A stretch of DNA of 64,000 bases from Nostocales cyanobacterium Centralia_MAG_434 (GCA_021324415.1 JAJPJF010000153.1:1-64000), one strand, 5' to 3'. Numbered from the stretch's first letter, positions 1 through 13,207 are shown. The notes: generated by a model from the letters alone, not told the origin. Translations and numbers: made by a program.

Positions 1-107
1 ATATTGGTGAGTATTAATAACTATGGGTGCAATTTCCCACGCCATTTCCCTGATAACTGATAACCGTTTTACTAGTCAATAATTGAAGCTTGCCTGAGCT
101 TTGGCTC

Positions 108-554
108 CTAAGAAGATTTGAATGCCTCCCTGAGTACATAGAATAAGAGCGTTCCCTTATAGGTGAGAAACCCCAAGAATATGGGCAATATTTGTAGTTG
201 GTTCCACCGGGATGCCAGTAGGATTATCACTACCAATAAGGCGAACCGAGTTTTACTCAGCCGTTGGTTCTCTGTGCTCAAACGCTCAACATCCTTTGCC
301 AACATCCTCAAGTAAAGCACACCCGTACATGCTCCCAGCAGATAATTTAAAGCAATGTCCAGGGAATAAAACACCCATACAGAGACAAAAATTACCGCTG
401 TCAAGACAAGTGTGATCAGCCGAAACTCCTGATAGAGTTCATAGAACTCCTGCATAGAGTCTACCGGTTCTGGCTCCTCAAAACCAGATTGAGTATCTTG
501 TCCTGTTGTCGGGATGGGATCAATCGATTCGTCTGACAAGCTCACGGGAGTCAC
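108..554 (-). CDS. atp1: ATP synthase protein I (Atp1/AtpI-like)
   Basis: Small membrane protein of 148 aa beginning at a GTG. The first 40 residues are acidic and polar; four hydrophobic stretches follow (about residues 45-65, 68-83, 103-115 and 122-142), the layout of cyanobacterial ATP synthase subunit I, an accessory protein that helps assemble the c-ring or complex. In cyanobacteria this gene is first in the operon encoding F0 and most of F1. It points off the left edge, so the a-subunit gene should lie just outside. The beta and epsilon genes are separate, at 41.9-43.9 kb, as is normal in this phylum. The family is poorly conserved in sequence, so the call rests on length, topology and cyanobacterial resemblance. 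Confidence 0.75.
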   Translation of the reverse strand: MTPVSLSDESIDPIPTTGQDTQSGFEEPEPVDSMQEFYELYQEFRLITLVLTAVIFVSVWVFYSLDIALNYLLGACTGVLYLRMLAKDVERLSTENQRLSKTRFALLVVIILLASRWNQLQILPIFLGFLTYKGTLLFYVLREAFKSS

Positions 555-675
555 AACCAGTACAGCTAATTATGTTGGCTGCTCATTCAGCCAGCTGAAT
601 CATATCACGATCGGGTAACAATACTTTAGGAAAAAACAATTAACTTATGAAATCAGGGAATGGGGATTGGGAGAG

Positions 676-764
676 AGTTAGGAGTTAGGAGTTAAAAATG
701 GGGAGTGGGCATAGTTATAGAGTATTCTCCTTGTCCCCCTTGTCCTCCTTGTCCTCCTTGTCCC
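676..764. repeat. Short tandem repeats (7-bp AGTTAGG and 9-bp CCTTGTCCY)
   Basis: Two AGTTAGG units start at 676. Four 9-bp units of CCTTGTCC(C/T) run from 729 to 764, close to the 3' end of the methyltransferase gene. The 9-bp family recurs near 50017 and, in the opposite orientation, at 57219-57272. Such short tandemly repeated sequences are typical of filamentous cyanobacterial intergenic DNA. No coding potential is evident. Confidence 0.8.
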
Positions 765-773
765 CCTCATCTC

Positions 774-1964
774 CTATACCCCATCGCCCGGTGTCAACAT
801 CACCAGTTGCTTCTGCTGGAGCGATCGCACTTCATCTAACCCGATCTTTACCTTAGGCAAAATTTCTGCTACTGCTGTTTGCCCATCACACAGGAGCAAA
901 AACTCTAGCTCAGTTTCTGATAAGTGGACAAGTTGGTAATCGTAGTTAAATACACTCGGGCTAGGAAAACCCTGCATGCAAGGGCTTTGCTCTGGTATTG
1001 CTGCAAGTAGTGTACTATCGACTGACCAATCAGGTTGGGGTAAGGGTGGACGACTAAGGAAAAACTCATAGTGAGAGACTTCTGGGTCTAGCAACTCTAT
1101 AAGACGATAAAGTTGCTGATTGCTCAAAGCTTTTGCCCGTTCTATTAAATCTGGTGCTTTGCCTAACAAACGTTCTAATTGCCAAAAACTGGGATTAGAA
1201 AAACTGACAAAATTTAATCCTGATGAGTTGATCAACTCAAACAATGTGTCAATGTTGTAATCAATTTCTTGGGGATGAACATACATGTCGGCAAAGTTTT
1301 CATCTCGCTGATTTTCCCAAGACCAGCGTTCCTTTTCTCTCTTGACAATTCTATTATTTTCCGGTATTGAATTAAAGATTTGTCGTCCGACTTGGACACC
1401 GTCACGGTAGTCACCCCGTTTGTTGCCTTGAAGAAGAGCGATCGCCTTTTGCATGAGTTGAATTTCCCAGCGTCCCAACTCGCCATAGACGAAGATATGC
1501 ATCAAGCCGCCAGGAGCTAACTTCTTTGCCAAAGCCTGAATACCACGAATTGGATCACTTAAGTGATGCAACACTCCCACACAGTTGATCAAATCAAATT
1601 CACCCGGCAGTTGTCCTACATCGTATAAGCTCAATTGATGAAATTGAACGCGGTTTGCCCCAGAACGTTGACAGCGTTCTTTTGCAACCTGTAGCGCACC
1701 AGCACTCAAGTCAATTCCCACAACATCAGCACTGGGATTTAGGTGAACTAGATACTCTGTTCCTACACCAGTACCGCAGCCTGCATCTAGAATCTGGATA
1801 TTTTGCTTGTGTGGTTTTTGCCCCGTACAAAAGTTATAAGCGCAATTCCAATTCCAGCGCCAGTTGTAACCAGGAGGTGGCTCATCTAGCAATGGTTCTG
1901 GAGGGAATGGATAGGTATCGTAGAGTTTGGCAACAGCAGTGCTAACGTCTTGAGAATCGGACAT
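774..1964 (-). CDS. Class I SAM-dependent methyltransferase
   Basis: 396 aa from the ATG at 1964. An upstream in-frame TTG at 2015 would add 17 residues, but MSDSQD is the more natural start. The Rossmann motif I is clear (LDAGCGTGVGTEYL), followed by the acidic motif II (VVGIDLSAGAL) and motif 'DLINCVGVLHHL', a standard small-molecule or protein methyltransferase core in the first 190 residues. The remaining 200 residues form an extra C-terminal region of unknown role containing a 'LLLCDGQTAVAEIL' segment that resembles the winged-helix-like ends of some cyanobacterial methyltransferases. It lies between atp1 and the divergent apc operon. The substrate cannot be read from sequence. Confidence 0.85.
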   Translation of the reverse strand: MSDSQDVSTAVAKLYDTYPFPPEPLLDEPPPGYNWRWNWNCAYNFCTGQKPHKQNIQILDAGCGTGVGTEYLVHLNPSADVVGIDLSAGALQVAKERCQRSGANRVQFHQLSLYDVGQLPGEFDLINCVGVLHHLSDPIRGIQALAKKLAPGGLMHIFVYGELGRWEIQLMQKAIALLQGNKRGDYRDGVQVGRQIFNSIPENNRIVKREKERWSWENQRDENFADMYVHPQEIDYNIDTLFELINSSGLNFVSFSNPSFWQLERLLGKAPDLIERAKALSNQQLYRLIELLDPEVSHYEFFLSRPPLPQPDWSVDSTLLAAIPEQSPCMQGFPSPSVFNYDYQLVHLSETELEFLLLCDGQTAVAEILPKVKIGLDEVRSLQQKQLVMLTPGDGV

Positions 1965-5747
<3,783 letters not shown>

Positions 5748-6129
5748 TCAGTTCATAGTTAGCTGTTAATTGTTGACTGTTGACCGTTAAAGGTCAACAG
5801 TCAGTAGTCTCATCGAGTTAAAGGGCGACTTTGAGGTATAGCAGCTTATTACTTTCAGATAATGGTTGTGACAGTGAATCTGAAAAGTAATATTACAAAG
5901 TGTTAAGAGCAGTCATATTTGCTCAACATAATGCCCGAAAATAAATCCGAAAGGTAGCTGAGTTTAGGGGCTTGTGTAGTTCTATTTACCCAAGTGAACT
6001 CGAAATAAGTTTAGTTGCAGTAGTTCTTGAACTATTGTTTCTAAAAAGCGAGAAAATAATCTCAGTCAACCGATATCGCACTAGGTTTGATTAAATTTCT
6101 GGTTTCATTCGTATTGGAGGAATCCATTA
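5748..6129 (+). promoter_or_regulatory. apcE-apcA intergenic region
   Basis: 382 bp. Just after the apcE stop there is a perfect 12-bp inverted repeat with a 6-base loop (5774-5803), without a T-tract, which may be an RNA-stability or processing element. A GTAN8TAC sequence fits the NtcA consensus at 5976-5989, 141 bp before apcA. A strong GGAGG Shine-Dalgarno lies at 6117-6121. The length suggests that apcA has its own promoter besides read-through from apcE. Confidence 0.55.
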
Positions 6130-6615
6130 ATGAGTATTGTCACGAAGTCCATCGTGAATGCTGATGCAGAAGCCCGCTATCTTAGCCCTGGCGAACTGGA
6201 TCGCATTAAGAGCTTTGTCAGCAGTGGTGAGCGTCGCCTTCGCATCGCTCAAGTGTTGACAGACAACCGTGAGCGTCTGGTTAAGCAAGCAGGTGATCAG
6301 CTATTCCAAAAACGTCCTGATGTTGTTTCTCCTGGTGGTAATGCTTACGGTCAAGAAATGACCGCTACTTGCTTACGTGACCTGGACTACTACCTACGCT
6401 TGATTACCTACGGTGTTGTAGCTGGAGATATCACCCCAATCGAAGAAATCGGTGTTGTGGGTGTTCGCGAAATGTACAGATCCCTCGGTACTCCTATCGA
6501 AGCAGTTGGTGAAGGTGTACGTGCTCTCAAGAATGCTGCATCTGCGCTTCTGTCTGGTGAAGACGCTGCTGAAGCTGGCTCTTACTTCGACTATGTAGTT
6601 GGTGCTTTGCAGTAG
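6130..6615 (+). CDS. apcA: Allophycocyanin alpha subunit
   Basis: 161 aa, the exact family length. Pigment protein of the phycobilisome core; pairs with ApcB and receives energy from phycocyanin rods. The phycocyanobilin-binding Cys is at residue 81 ([13 protein letters not shown]). The region 61-75 with SPGGNAYG and the C-terminal [10 protein letters not shown] are characteristic. Preceded by a near-ideal Shine-Dalgarno; apcB follows 65 bp downstream. Codon usage looks optimised (CGT, GGT, CTG/TTG), as expected for one of the most abundant proteins in the cell. Confidence 0.99.
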   Translation: MSIVTKSIVNADAEARYLSPGELDRIKSFVSSGERRLRIAQVLTDNRERLVKQAGDQLFQKRPDVVSPGGNAYGQEMTATCLRDLDYYLRLITYGVVAGDITPIEEIGVVGVREMYRSLGTPIEAVGEGVRALKNAASALLSGEDAAEAGSYFDYVVGALQ

Positions 6616-6680
6616 GTTGATATCATTTGCCTACTGAAACTGAAGTATTGCAATACTGTTGGAAATAAGGAAATAACAAC

Positions 6681-7169
6681 ATGGCTCAAGACGCAATTAC
6701 CGCTGTCATTAACTCTGCAGACGTTCAAGGTAAGTACTTGGACAGCACTGCTCTTCAAAAACTAAAAAGCTACTTCTCAACTGGCGAACTGCGTGTACGT
6801 GCTGCTGGCACCATCAGTGCTAACGCTGCTGCTATCGTGAAAGAAGCTGTAGCTAAGTCTTTGTTGTACTCTGATATCACCCGTCCTGGTGGTAACATGT
6901 ACACCACCCGTCGTTATGCAGCTTGCATCCGCGACTTGGACTACTACTTGCGCTATGCTACCTATGCTATGCTGGCTGGCGATCCTTCTATCCTAGATGA
7001 GCGTGTACTGAACGGTTTGAAAGAAACCTACAACTCCTTGGGTGTACCCATTGGTGCTACAGTACAAGCTATCCAAGCAATCAAGGAAGTTACTGCTAGC
7101 TTGGTAGGTCCTGATGCTGGTAGAGAAATGGGCGTTTACTTAGACTATATCTCCTCTGGCTTGAGCTAA
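6681..7169 (+). CDS. apcB: Allophycocyanin beta subunit
   Basis: 162 aa. Chromophore Cys82 counting Met1 ([13 protein letters not shown]) and Asn72, the residue that is gamma-N-methylated in mature beta subunits (Asn71 after Met removal), in [11 protein letters not shown]. Forms the alpha-beta protomer with ApcA. AAGGAAATAAC upstream supplies a Shine-Dalgarno. Followed by a 221-bp spacer before apcC, which may set the excess of apcAB over apcC transcript. Confidence 0.99.
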   Translation: MAQDAITAVINSADVQGKYLDSTALQKLKSYFSTGELRVRAAGTISANAAAIVKEAVAKSLLYSDITRPGGNMYTTRRYAACIRDLDYYLRYATYAMLAGDPSILDERVLNGLKETYNSLGVPIGATVQAIQAIKEVTASLVGPDAGREMGVYLDYISSGLS

Positions 7170-7390
7170 GAGATGTCTTGCACTTAAGAATTTAGGTGCG
7201 ACTTGATGAGGGTCTGGGAATCAAGCGTGAGTGCTAGAAAGTTTTGTCGCTTTTCTTTCTAAATTACTGAACGATGAGTGCTAGCTGTCTAGTATTGGCG
7301 TCTGATTTCCAGACTTGGAATTAATAAAGATTTGCACTCGCAATTTTCAAATAAAAAAGTTTCCATAATCACGACAGGAGATTTAGGAGA
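7170..7390 (+). promoter_or_regulatory. apcB-apcC spacer
   Basis: 221 bp without coding potential. It includes TAGAAAG and CTTTCTA as a 7-bp inverted repeat around a 13-base loop (7235-7261). This could act as a weak attenuator or RNA-stability element that lowers apcC relative to apcAB, a known expression pattern in cyanobacteria. Two GGAG Shine-Dalgarno-like elements precede apcC (from about 7376 and 7386). Confidence 0.4.
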
Positions 7391-7597
7391 ATGGCACGGT
7401 TTTTTAAAATTACTGCTTGTGTTCCCAGCCAAACCCGCATTCGCACTCAACGCGAACTGCAAAATACATACTTTACTAAACTAGTTCCTTATGATAACTG
7501 GTTCCGCGAACAGCAACGCATTATGAAACAAGGCGGCAAAATCCTCAAAGTGGAACTTGCAACTGGTAAGCAAGGCGTCAACACTGGATTGCTGTAA
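7391..7597 (+). CDS. apcC: Allophycocyanin small core linker (LC 7.8)
   Basis: 68 aa, typical length. The sequence MARFFKITACVPSQTRIRTQ is the standard CpcD-like linker fold of ApcC, a small basic protein that sits inside allophycocyanin trimers at the ends of core cylinders and modulates their absorption. Last gene of the apc cluster; a strong intrinsic terminator starts 38 bp after the stop. Confidence 0.98.
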   Translation: MARFFKITACVPSQTRIRTQRELQNTYFTKLVPYDNWFREQQRIMKQGGKILKVELATGKQGVNTGLL

Positions 7598-7635
7598 TTT
7601 CTATAGAAAAAACAATATATTATGTAGGGAGTTGC

Positions 7636-7661
7636 AAAGAGGTCCGATAGACCTCTTTTTT
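7636..7661 (+). terminator. Rho-independent terminator of the apc operon
   Basis: Perfect 9-bp stem AAAGAGGTC / GACCTCTTT with a 5-base loop, running directly into a T-tract. It lies just downstream of apcC and ends the operon. Confidence 0.92.
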
Positions 7662-7793
7662 ACATAAAGTTGGTTTTTGGGGAAGAGCTATTGGGGGGTT
7701 AGCCACACTGATTGCGATGTTCGGTTAATTCGTTAAAATCTACAAGAATCGAGCGATTCACCGACAAAACCCAATCTAAGAATTAAAACTCTT

Positions 7794-8990
7794 GTGAATT
7801 TACGCCGTCTGATTCCATTATTTGATGACTCCGTGTCTACTTGGTCGTTAGAAGCACGGTTATTACGCTGGTTAACATTAATTTGGTTATTTATGGGGTT
7901 AGTCATGCTGTTTTCAGCATCCTATGCTGTTGCTGAGGCTCGTGAGCATGACGGACTGTATTACTTTAAACGTCAACTGATTTGGGTTTTCGTTGCTTTA
8001 ATCATATTCAACATAATTGTTTATTTACCTATACGTAGGATTTTGGGATTATCCCATTGGTTTGTTATTCTGCTACTAGGGTTAATTTTTGTCACCCTAG
8101 TACCAGGGGTAGGAACCAACGCTAATGGTGCAACGCGGTGGATACCTCTTGGACCAGTTCCTATTCAACCATCGGAATTGATTAAACCTTTTTTAGTGCT
8201 GCAAAGTGCACGAGTGTTTGGACAGTGGGAACGAATCTCTTGGGGAATTCGTTTGAGTTGGCTGGCTGTGTTTTGTCTTGTCCTTTTAGGAATTTTAGGA
8301 CAGCCGAACTTAAGTACAACAGCACTTTGTGGCATGACCATTTGGCTGATTGCTTTAGCATCTGGATTGCCTTATAAGTACTTGGGAGGAACAGCTATTG
8401 GTGGAGTCCTGTTGGCAACTCTGAGTATCAGCATAAAAGAGTATCAGCGCAAGCGCGTGATGTCGTTTCTAAATCCTTGGGCTGATGCTCAAGGGAATGG
8501 CTACCAATTAGTACAAAGTTTGCTAGCAGTGGGTTCTGGTGGATTTTGGGGTGCTGGATTTGGACGTTCGCAACAGAAGCTATTTTATTTACCCATCCAA
8601 GACACTGATTTTATTTTTGCAGTGTTTGCTGAAGAGTTTGGCTTTACTGGCAGTATAGTACTATTGCTAGTCTTAGCTTTGTATGCAACCTTGGGATTGC
8701 TCGTGGCTTGGAAGACTAAGCAAACAGTACCAAGACTCGTGGCAATTGGTGTGACAGTTGTGATGGTAGGGCAATCATTACTCCATATTGGTGTTGCTAC
8801 TGGGGCTTTACCAACCACGGGTTTACCTTTGCCCTTGTTTAGTTATGGTGGTAACTCAATGATTGCGAGTTTGATGTTAGCGGGGTTACTGATTCGGGTT
8901 GCCCGCGAAAGTAGTGAAGCTGAAGTGGTGCCTTTGCGCGCGCAGCCTGACAATAAGCGTGAACGACGAATTTTTCGTAAGCCAAAGTAG
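7794..8990 (+). CDS. ftsW: SEDS-family peptidoglycan polymerase (FtsW-like)
   Basis: 398 aa beginning at GTG. About ten hydrophobic helices span residues 25-370. SEDS signatures are present: QPSELIKPF near 125, the extracellular segment with GNGYQLVQSLLAVGSGGFWGAG, QDTDFIFAVFAEEFG, and the C-terminal PLFSYGGNSM. These proteins are glycosyltransferases that polymerise lipid II with a partner class B PBP. FtsW (division) is favoured over RodA (elongation) because of overall resemblance to cyanobacterial FtsW and the short basic C-terminal tail, but I cannot exclude RodA. It precedes ccdA and ccs1 by 142 bp, a neighbourhood seen in cyanobacteria without an obvious functional link. Confidence 0.85.
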   Translation: MNLRRLIPLFDDSVSTWSLEARLLRWLTLIWLFMGLVMLFSASYAVAEAREHDGLYYFKRQLIWVFVALIIFNIIVYLPIRRILGLSHWFVILLLGLIFVTLVPGVGTNANGATRWIPLGPVPIQPSELIKPFLVLQSARVFGQWERISWGIRLSWLAVFCLVLLGILGQPNLSTTALCGMTIWLIALASGLPYKYLGGTAIGGVLLATLSISIKEYQRKRVMSFLNPWADAQGNGYQLVQSLLAVGSGGFWGAGFGRSQQKLFYLPIQDTDFIFAVFAEEFGFTGSIVLLLVLALYATLGLLVAWKTKQTVPRLVAIGVTVVMVGQSLLHIGVATGALPTTGLPLPLFSYGGNSMIASLMLAGLLIRVARESSEAEVVPLRAQPDNKRERRIFRKPK

Positions 8991-9132
8991 AGATGTTGCA
9001 GTGTAACGTCTTTATGTTATTTGGACATGAAAAAATATCTGATCTGATCGTAATACGGTTCGCTTCCACCCAGAGGCTCGTGCTTAAGCTAAAATTCAAG
9101 CAGAGTAAGCATTTCCCGCTCCAAAAAATCTC

Positions 9133-9873
9133 ATGCTTGAAAATCTACAAACCCGGCTGTATGAATTAGAGCAATTTGCCAATGGTCTTGTCTCTAATCA
9201 ATTAACACACTTGACTTGGCTGAGTGTGGCAATTATCTTTTTAGCTGGATTGCTCACTAGCCTTACACCCTGCATGCTTTCTATGCTGCCCATTACTATT
9301 GGCTATATTGGAGGCTATGAAGCTAAAAGCCGTCTACAAGCAGCAGCCCAATCTACCTGGTTTGCTTTGGGCTTGGCAACAACATTGGCAGTGCTAGGTA
9401 TTACAGCAGCTTTTGTTGGAAGAGTCTACGGTCAGGTAGGAATTGGGTTACCAATTATTGTGAGTATCATTGCCATTCTCATGGGGCTAAACTTATTGGA
9501 AGCCTTGCCCCTACAATTCCCTGCTTTGGGTGGTATTGAATGGATTTCTCAAGAATTGCCAAAAGAGGTGCGAGCATATTCGATTGGGTTAAGTTTTGGT
9601 GTCGTCGCTTCTCCATGTAGCACACCTGTTTTGGCCAGTTTGTTGGGTTGGGTTGCCAATACACAAGACATCATCTTAGGAGCAGTGCTACTGCTTTCTT
9701 ACACAGCAGGTTACGTGGCACCGTTAATCTTAGCAGGTACTTTCACTGCTTCCCTGAAGAAATTGCTAGAGATGCGCCGTTGGTCTGGTTGGATTAATCC
9801 AGTTAGTGGTGCCTTATTGGTAGGATTTGGAGTGTTTTCTTTAATTTCTCGAATTCCTGTAGGAAGTTTTTAA
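9133..9873 (+). CDS. ccdA: Cytochrome c biogenesis thiol:disulfide transporter CcdA
   Basis: 246 aa with six predicted membrane helices. The two Cys-containing motifs that define the family are present: LTPCMLSMLP in the first helix and ASPCSTPVLA in the fourth. CcdA carries reducing equivalents across the thylakoid or plasma membrane to keep apocytochrome CXXCH cysteines reduced for system II heme attachment. It is 49 bp upstream of ccs1, the other membrane component, so the two probably form one operon. Confidence 0.95.
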   Translation: MLENLQTRLYELEQFANGLVSNQLTHLTWLSVAIIFLAGLLTSLTPCMLSMLPITIGYIGGYEAKSRLQAAAQSTWFALGLATTLAVLGITAAFVGRVYGQVGIGLPIIVSIIAILMGLNLLEALPLQFPALGGIEWISQELPKEVRAYSIGLSFGVVASPCSTPVLASLLGWVANTQDIILGAVLLLSYTAGYVAPLILAGTFTASLKKLLEMRRWSGWINPVSGALLVGFGVFSLISRIPVGSF

Positions 9874-9922
9874 ATCAAATACGAGTATTTGATGTAGCAG
9901 ATGTTACTAGTAAATCATAAAA

Positions 9923-11347
9923 ATGAATATAGAAGATCCAAGTCCTCAACAATCTCTATGGGCAGCACTTAAACAGTTCTTACGTCAAGATTTTTTACCA
10001 GTGCTGACAAATTTACGCTTGGCGATCGCATTGCTGCTTTTGATTGCACTCTTTAGTGTAAGCGGTACGGTCATTGAGCAAGGTCAGTCTATAAGCTTTT
10101 ACCAAGCTAATTATCCAGAACATCCAGCCTTGTTCGGGTTCTTAAGTTGGAAAGTCATCTTAATTCTAGGTTTAGATCATGTTTATCGAACTTGGTGGTT
10201 CTTAGCATTACTCATTCTATTTGGCACTGCAATTACCGCCTGTAGCTTTACCCGTCAGCTACCAGCACTAAAAGCTGCTCGTCGATGGAAATTTTATGAT
10301 CAGCCTCGCCAATTTCAAAAGTTAGCATTGAGTGCTGAATTTGATGAAAAGACGCAATTTATCCCATCTAATCAAACCCTGACAGAACTATTACAAAAGC
10401 ATCGCTACAAAGTTTTTCAAGAACAAGAGGACATGCTATATGCCCGTAAGGGAATTATCGGGCGGATTGGACCAATTATCGTGCATATAGGTATTGTCAT
10501 TATTTTGCTAGGGTCAATTTGGGGGGTTATGACTGGTTTTGTTGCCCAGGAGATGGTTCCCAGTGGTAACACATTTCAGGTAAAAAATATTACAGATGCT
10601 GGGCCTTGGGCAGCAGCACAAATTCCCAAAGATGTGTCTTTACGAGTCAATCGCTTTTGGATTGACTACACTTCTTCTGGGGCAATAGATCAGTTTTATT
10701 CAGATATATCAGTTTTAGATAAGCAGGGAAAAGAGATTGACCATAAGAAAATTTTTGTCAATCAACCTCTGCGTTATCATGGTGTTACTTTCTACCAAAC
10801 AGATTGGGGCATCTCTGCAGTTCGTGTCGGCATCAATAATAGTCCTATTTTCCAGCTACCAATGGCGCAACTTGCCACCCAAGATAAAGGACGTATCTGG
10901 GGAACTTGGATTCCTACCAAACCAGATTTGAGTGAGGGTGCTGTTTTATTAGCAAAAGACTTGCAAGGAATGGTCTTGATTTATGACTCTACTGGTAAGC
11001 TCGTTGATACAGTTCGTACTGGAATGTCTACTCAGGTTAATGGAGTCACCCTAAAAGTTCTTGATGTTATTGGCAGCACTGGCTTACAAATTAAAGCTGA
11101 CCCAGGAATACCCATTGTTTATACTGGATTTGCCTTACTCATGTTGGGTGTGATTATGAGTTACTTTTCCCACTCACAAATTTGGGTCTTGCAAAAAGAT
11201 GGTCATTTGTATGTGGGCGGCAAAACCAATCGCGCTCAAGTTGCTTTTGAACAAGAGGTTTTAGGTATCTTAGATCAAGTGAGTTTAATGGGTAAGGAGC
11301 ACATTGGCCATAGACCCAAAACTACCACTGAATTGGAAGCAACATGA
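9923..11347 (+). CDS. ccs1: Cytochrome c biogenesis protein Ccs1 (ResB family)
   Basis: 474 aa. Three N-terminal membrane helices (about residues 33-53, 74-105 and 185-205), a large lumenal domain (about 210-395) and a final helix (about 400-420) match the Ccs1/ResB architecture. Ccs1 works with CcsA to deliver and ligate heme in system II (cytochromes f, c6 and c550). A conserved helix-anchored [14 protein letters not shown] segment is visible. CcsA itself is not in this window. Ends in a convergent region containing a 12-bp near-perfect inverted repeat. Confidence 0.95.
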   Translation: MNIEDPSPQQSLWAALKQFLRQDFLPVLTNLRLAIALLLLIALFSVSGTVIEQGQSISFYQANYPEHPALFGFLSWKVILILGLDHVYRTWWFLALLILFGTAITACSFTRQLPALKAARRWKFYDQPRQFQKLALSAEFDEKTQFIPSNQTLTELLQKHRYKVFQEQEDMLYARKGIIGRIGPIIVHIGIVIILLGSIWGVMTGFVAQEMVPSGNTFQVKNITDAGPWAAAQIPKDVSLRVNRFWIDYTSSGAIDQFYSDISVLDKQGKEIDHKKIFVNQPLRYHGVTFYQTDWGISAVRVGINNSPIFQLPMAQLATQDKGRIWGTWIPTKPDLSEGAVLLAKDLQGMVLIYDSTGKLVDTVRTGMSTQVNGVTLKVLDVIGSTGLQIKADPGIPIVYTGFALLMLGVIMSYFSHSQIWVLQKDGHLYVGGKTNRAQVAFEQEVLGILDQVSLMGKEHIGHRPKTTTELEAT

Positions 11348-11391
11348 GGCTGAAATAGTCTAAAAGCGGATTGCAACACATTCAGGGCAAA

Positions 11392-11416
11392 GCGAAGAAT
11401 CTTCAAGATCCTTCGC
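11392..11416. terminator. Convergent-gene inverted repeat (possible terminator)
   Basis: Arms GCGAAGAATCTT and AAGATCCTTCGC around a single base pair at 11 of 12 positions. It lies between ccs1 and the converging YdcF-like gene. There is no clear T-run, so it may be a dispersed intergenic repeat that serves as a weak bidirectional terminator. Confidence 0.45.
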
Positions 11417-11458
11417 TATACTTCGTTATGCACAGAATGACAAAAGTTTAGGTTTCAC

Positions 11459-12226
11459 CTAATTGGCTAACTTTGCTAATGGGGGGTTTTCTTGCCTAGC
11501 CAATTGTGATGGAATCAATTCTCCCTTCAATCCATAACTCACTAAACCCATATACTCGTAAAACATGAGCATTGCTGTTTTTGTGGGAGTGAGATATTGA
11601 GGAATAGGACTCAGATGTGGAATGACCTCAAACCCTAAACGACGAAAAGTGAGTAGCGATCGCAACATGTGAGGAGGGTCAGTCACAAGTAGAATTCGAT
11701 TAACTCCTCGTGGTTGTAGTATTGATGCAGTAAACAATGCATTCTCTTTAGTCGTTTGGGAACAGTGTTCTTCGTCTAATGCGTTATCGGGAATACCTCT
11801 GGCTTTCAGTTCCTCAACAATTTCTGTCCCATCTCCTGAACCACTTGCAAAAATGAGAGGAGCACGGTGAGATTCCCAAAGTTCTGCCGCAACATTCACC
11901 CGTGAATCTCTAAATTCTTTTCCACGACCTAACACAACTATGGCATCTGTGGTTGTACCAGGATCTGGCGGAATAAAAGCCATCAATCCTTTTTTTTCTA
12001 CAGCAATAGTTAGTGGAAAAGAGGAAATCCAATACATTACTAGTAACACACTTCCTAAACCGCTCCAGAAGCGCTTCCATCGTAGTCTTGGAATCATCCA
12101 TGGTAGAAAGACCAAAACCAAGAGTGGCAAGACTACCAAGGTTGGTGTGGTTAACCAGTTGGAGATCATGGACTTCAAGGTAAGCCACTGACTAGCAGGG
12201 CGTTGGCATAAAGCTGGATCAAGCAT
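11459..12226 (-). CDS. YdcF/SanA-family membrane protein (DUF218)
   Basis: 255 aa. Two N-terminal hydrophobic segments (about residues 25-45 and 54-72) are followed by the DUF218 domain, which starts at DAIVVLGRGKEFRDSRV and contains ASGSGDGTEI, a conserved acidic segment (EEHCSQTTKENA) and LLVTDPPHMLRS. Members are cell-envelope proteins of uncertain biochemical role, implicated in barrier function. Expressed alone, with flanking convergent and divergent neighbours. An alternative start exists at Met20. Confidence 0.85.
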   Translation of the reverse strand: MLDPALCQRPASQWLTLKSMISNWLTTPTLVVLPLLVLVFLPWMIPRLRWKRFWSGLGSVLLVMYWISSFPLTIAVEKKGLMAFIPPDPGTTTDAIVVLGRGKEFRDSRVNVAAELWESHRAPLIFASGSGDGTEIVEELKARGIPDNALDEEHCSQTTKENALFTASILQPRGVNRILLVTDPPHMLRSLLTFRRLGFEVIPHLSPIPQYLTPTKTAMLMFYEYMGLVSYGLKGELIPSQLARQENPPLAKLAN

Positions 12227-12452
12227 TGAATTTCTCTCTGCAGTCTATAAACAGCTCTTCACTGCAATGATAGACGAAACTTTTGCGAAATGTTAAGAAA
12301 ATCTTGGTTAACCATGAACATAACAAGCAAATTAACAAAAAATATGGTAATTCCCTAAAACAATGTCTATGAAAACTGGCTAGACAGCCAGCAAGAACAG
12401 TAGTACTTAGTGGTATTAGCAGCATCAAGTACCACATGCATTGAAAAATAGA

Positions 12453-12683
12453 TTAAAAAGTATAAACAGAGATTTGTTTGAAGCGCACTTCAGAAAGTGG
12501 TTCATCTTCATAAGTGGTTCGCAGGCTAATTTGAAATTCACCAGTCCATTCACCTTTTTGCTGTAGCTTCTCTACTACCTGAGTCGCCTCTAAGACAACT
12601 GTCGGTTTTGGATGATCTTGATGGTTATTATCGCTGGCATGCTCAGTTCCAGTGTGTGAGTGATCGTGACCTTCCATTGCCAT
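12453..12683 (-). CDS. Small His-rich conserved hypothetical protein
   Basis: 76 aa; Met3 is an equally possible start. Six histidines lie in the first 24 residues (GHDHSH, EH, NNHQDH), then a compact alpha/beta-like part with VLEATQVVEKLQQKGEWTG. The His/Asp-rich head could bind Zn, Cu or Ni, but this is inference. No Shine-Dalgarno or operon partner is visible. The protein-like composition and low stop density support a real gene, with moderate certainty. Confidence 0.55.
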   Translation of the reverse strand: MAMEGHDHSHTGTEHASDNNHQDHPKPTVVLEATQVVEKLQQKGEWTGEFQISLRTTYEDEPLSEVRFKQISVYTF

Positions 12684-13085
12684 ATGCAGTTACATCTGCT
12701 CCACCATTCTGTAAAATTTTATAAATATTGCGCCGAATCTGCATAAATAACTTCCTCAGTCCTACTAACTAACTGCAAAATTTACATACACATTTTCTAA
12801 ATTGGCTTACGCAATTGAATGTATTTCTATCTAAAAACTTTACAAAATGTAAAAATTGCATTATATTTATTCATATACCTCAAGCAATTCAAAAACCGAC
12901 TGAGCTAAAACTGATGCAAAAATTAGTTGCTAGCTGAGGAGAATTGTTGAGCAACCTAATTTCCATTCAGCAGCCGAGTTGATGGAACTCTCGTAACTGC
13001 TCAAGTTTTGTTGACTTTTACAGTTAGGGTTTTTTGATTTTGAAGTAGGTATCTTTCATAGACATTTGGACATTTGGTTTCCTCC

Positions 13086-13114
13086 AAACCTCGGTCTGAC
13101 GACCGGGGTTTTTT
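13086..13114 (+). terminator. Rho-independent terminator without upstream ORF
   Basis: Stem AAACCTCGGTC / GACCGGGGTTT with one G-T wobble and a 4-base loop, followed by a further run of T. The plus strand has no open reading frame of note between 12690 and here, so the element may end a non-coding RNA. Confidence 0.8.
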
Positions 13115-13123
13115 CGTTCATAT

Positions 13124-13154
13124 TGTAGAGACGTTGCATTGCAACGTCTCTACA
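13124..13154. repeat. Dispersed palindromic repeat, copy 1
   Basis: Arms of 15 bp (TGTAGAGACGTTGCA and its complement) around one central base. The core GAGACGTTGCA-T-TGCAACGTCTC recurs at 58716-58738. This is a known type of intergenic palindrome in filamentous cyanobacteria. Confidence 0.85.
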
Positions 13155-13207
13155 CGCCATGAATTTTCTACCAATTAACCCTGAGTTCTGTATTCTGCAT
13201 TCTTCAT

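Larger units (their letters stand above)
12684..13207 (+). other. Intergenic region with orphan terminator and palindrome
   Basis: 524 bp. No coding region is evident on either strand. It holds a plus-strand intrinsic terminator at 13086-13114 that has no gene upstream on that strand, and a 31-bp palindromic repeat at 13124-13154. The preceding 200 bp contain several short complementary segments and could encode a small RNA. Confidence 0.5.

Noticed and set aside
12219-12437. 72-codon minus-strand frame upstream of the YdcF-like gene
   Set aside because: Hydrophobic but irregular, overlaps the start of the real gene, no family resemblance.
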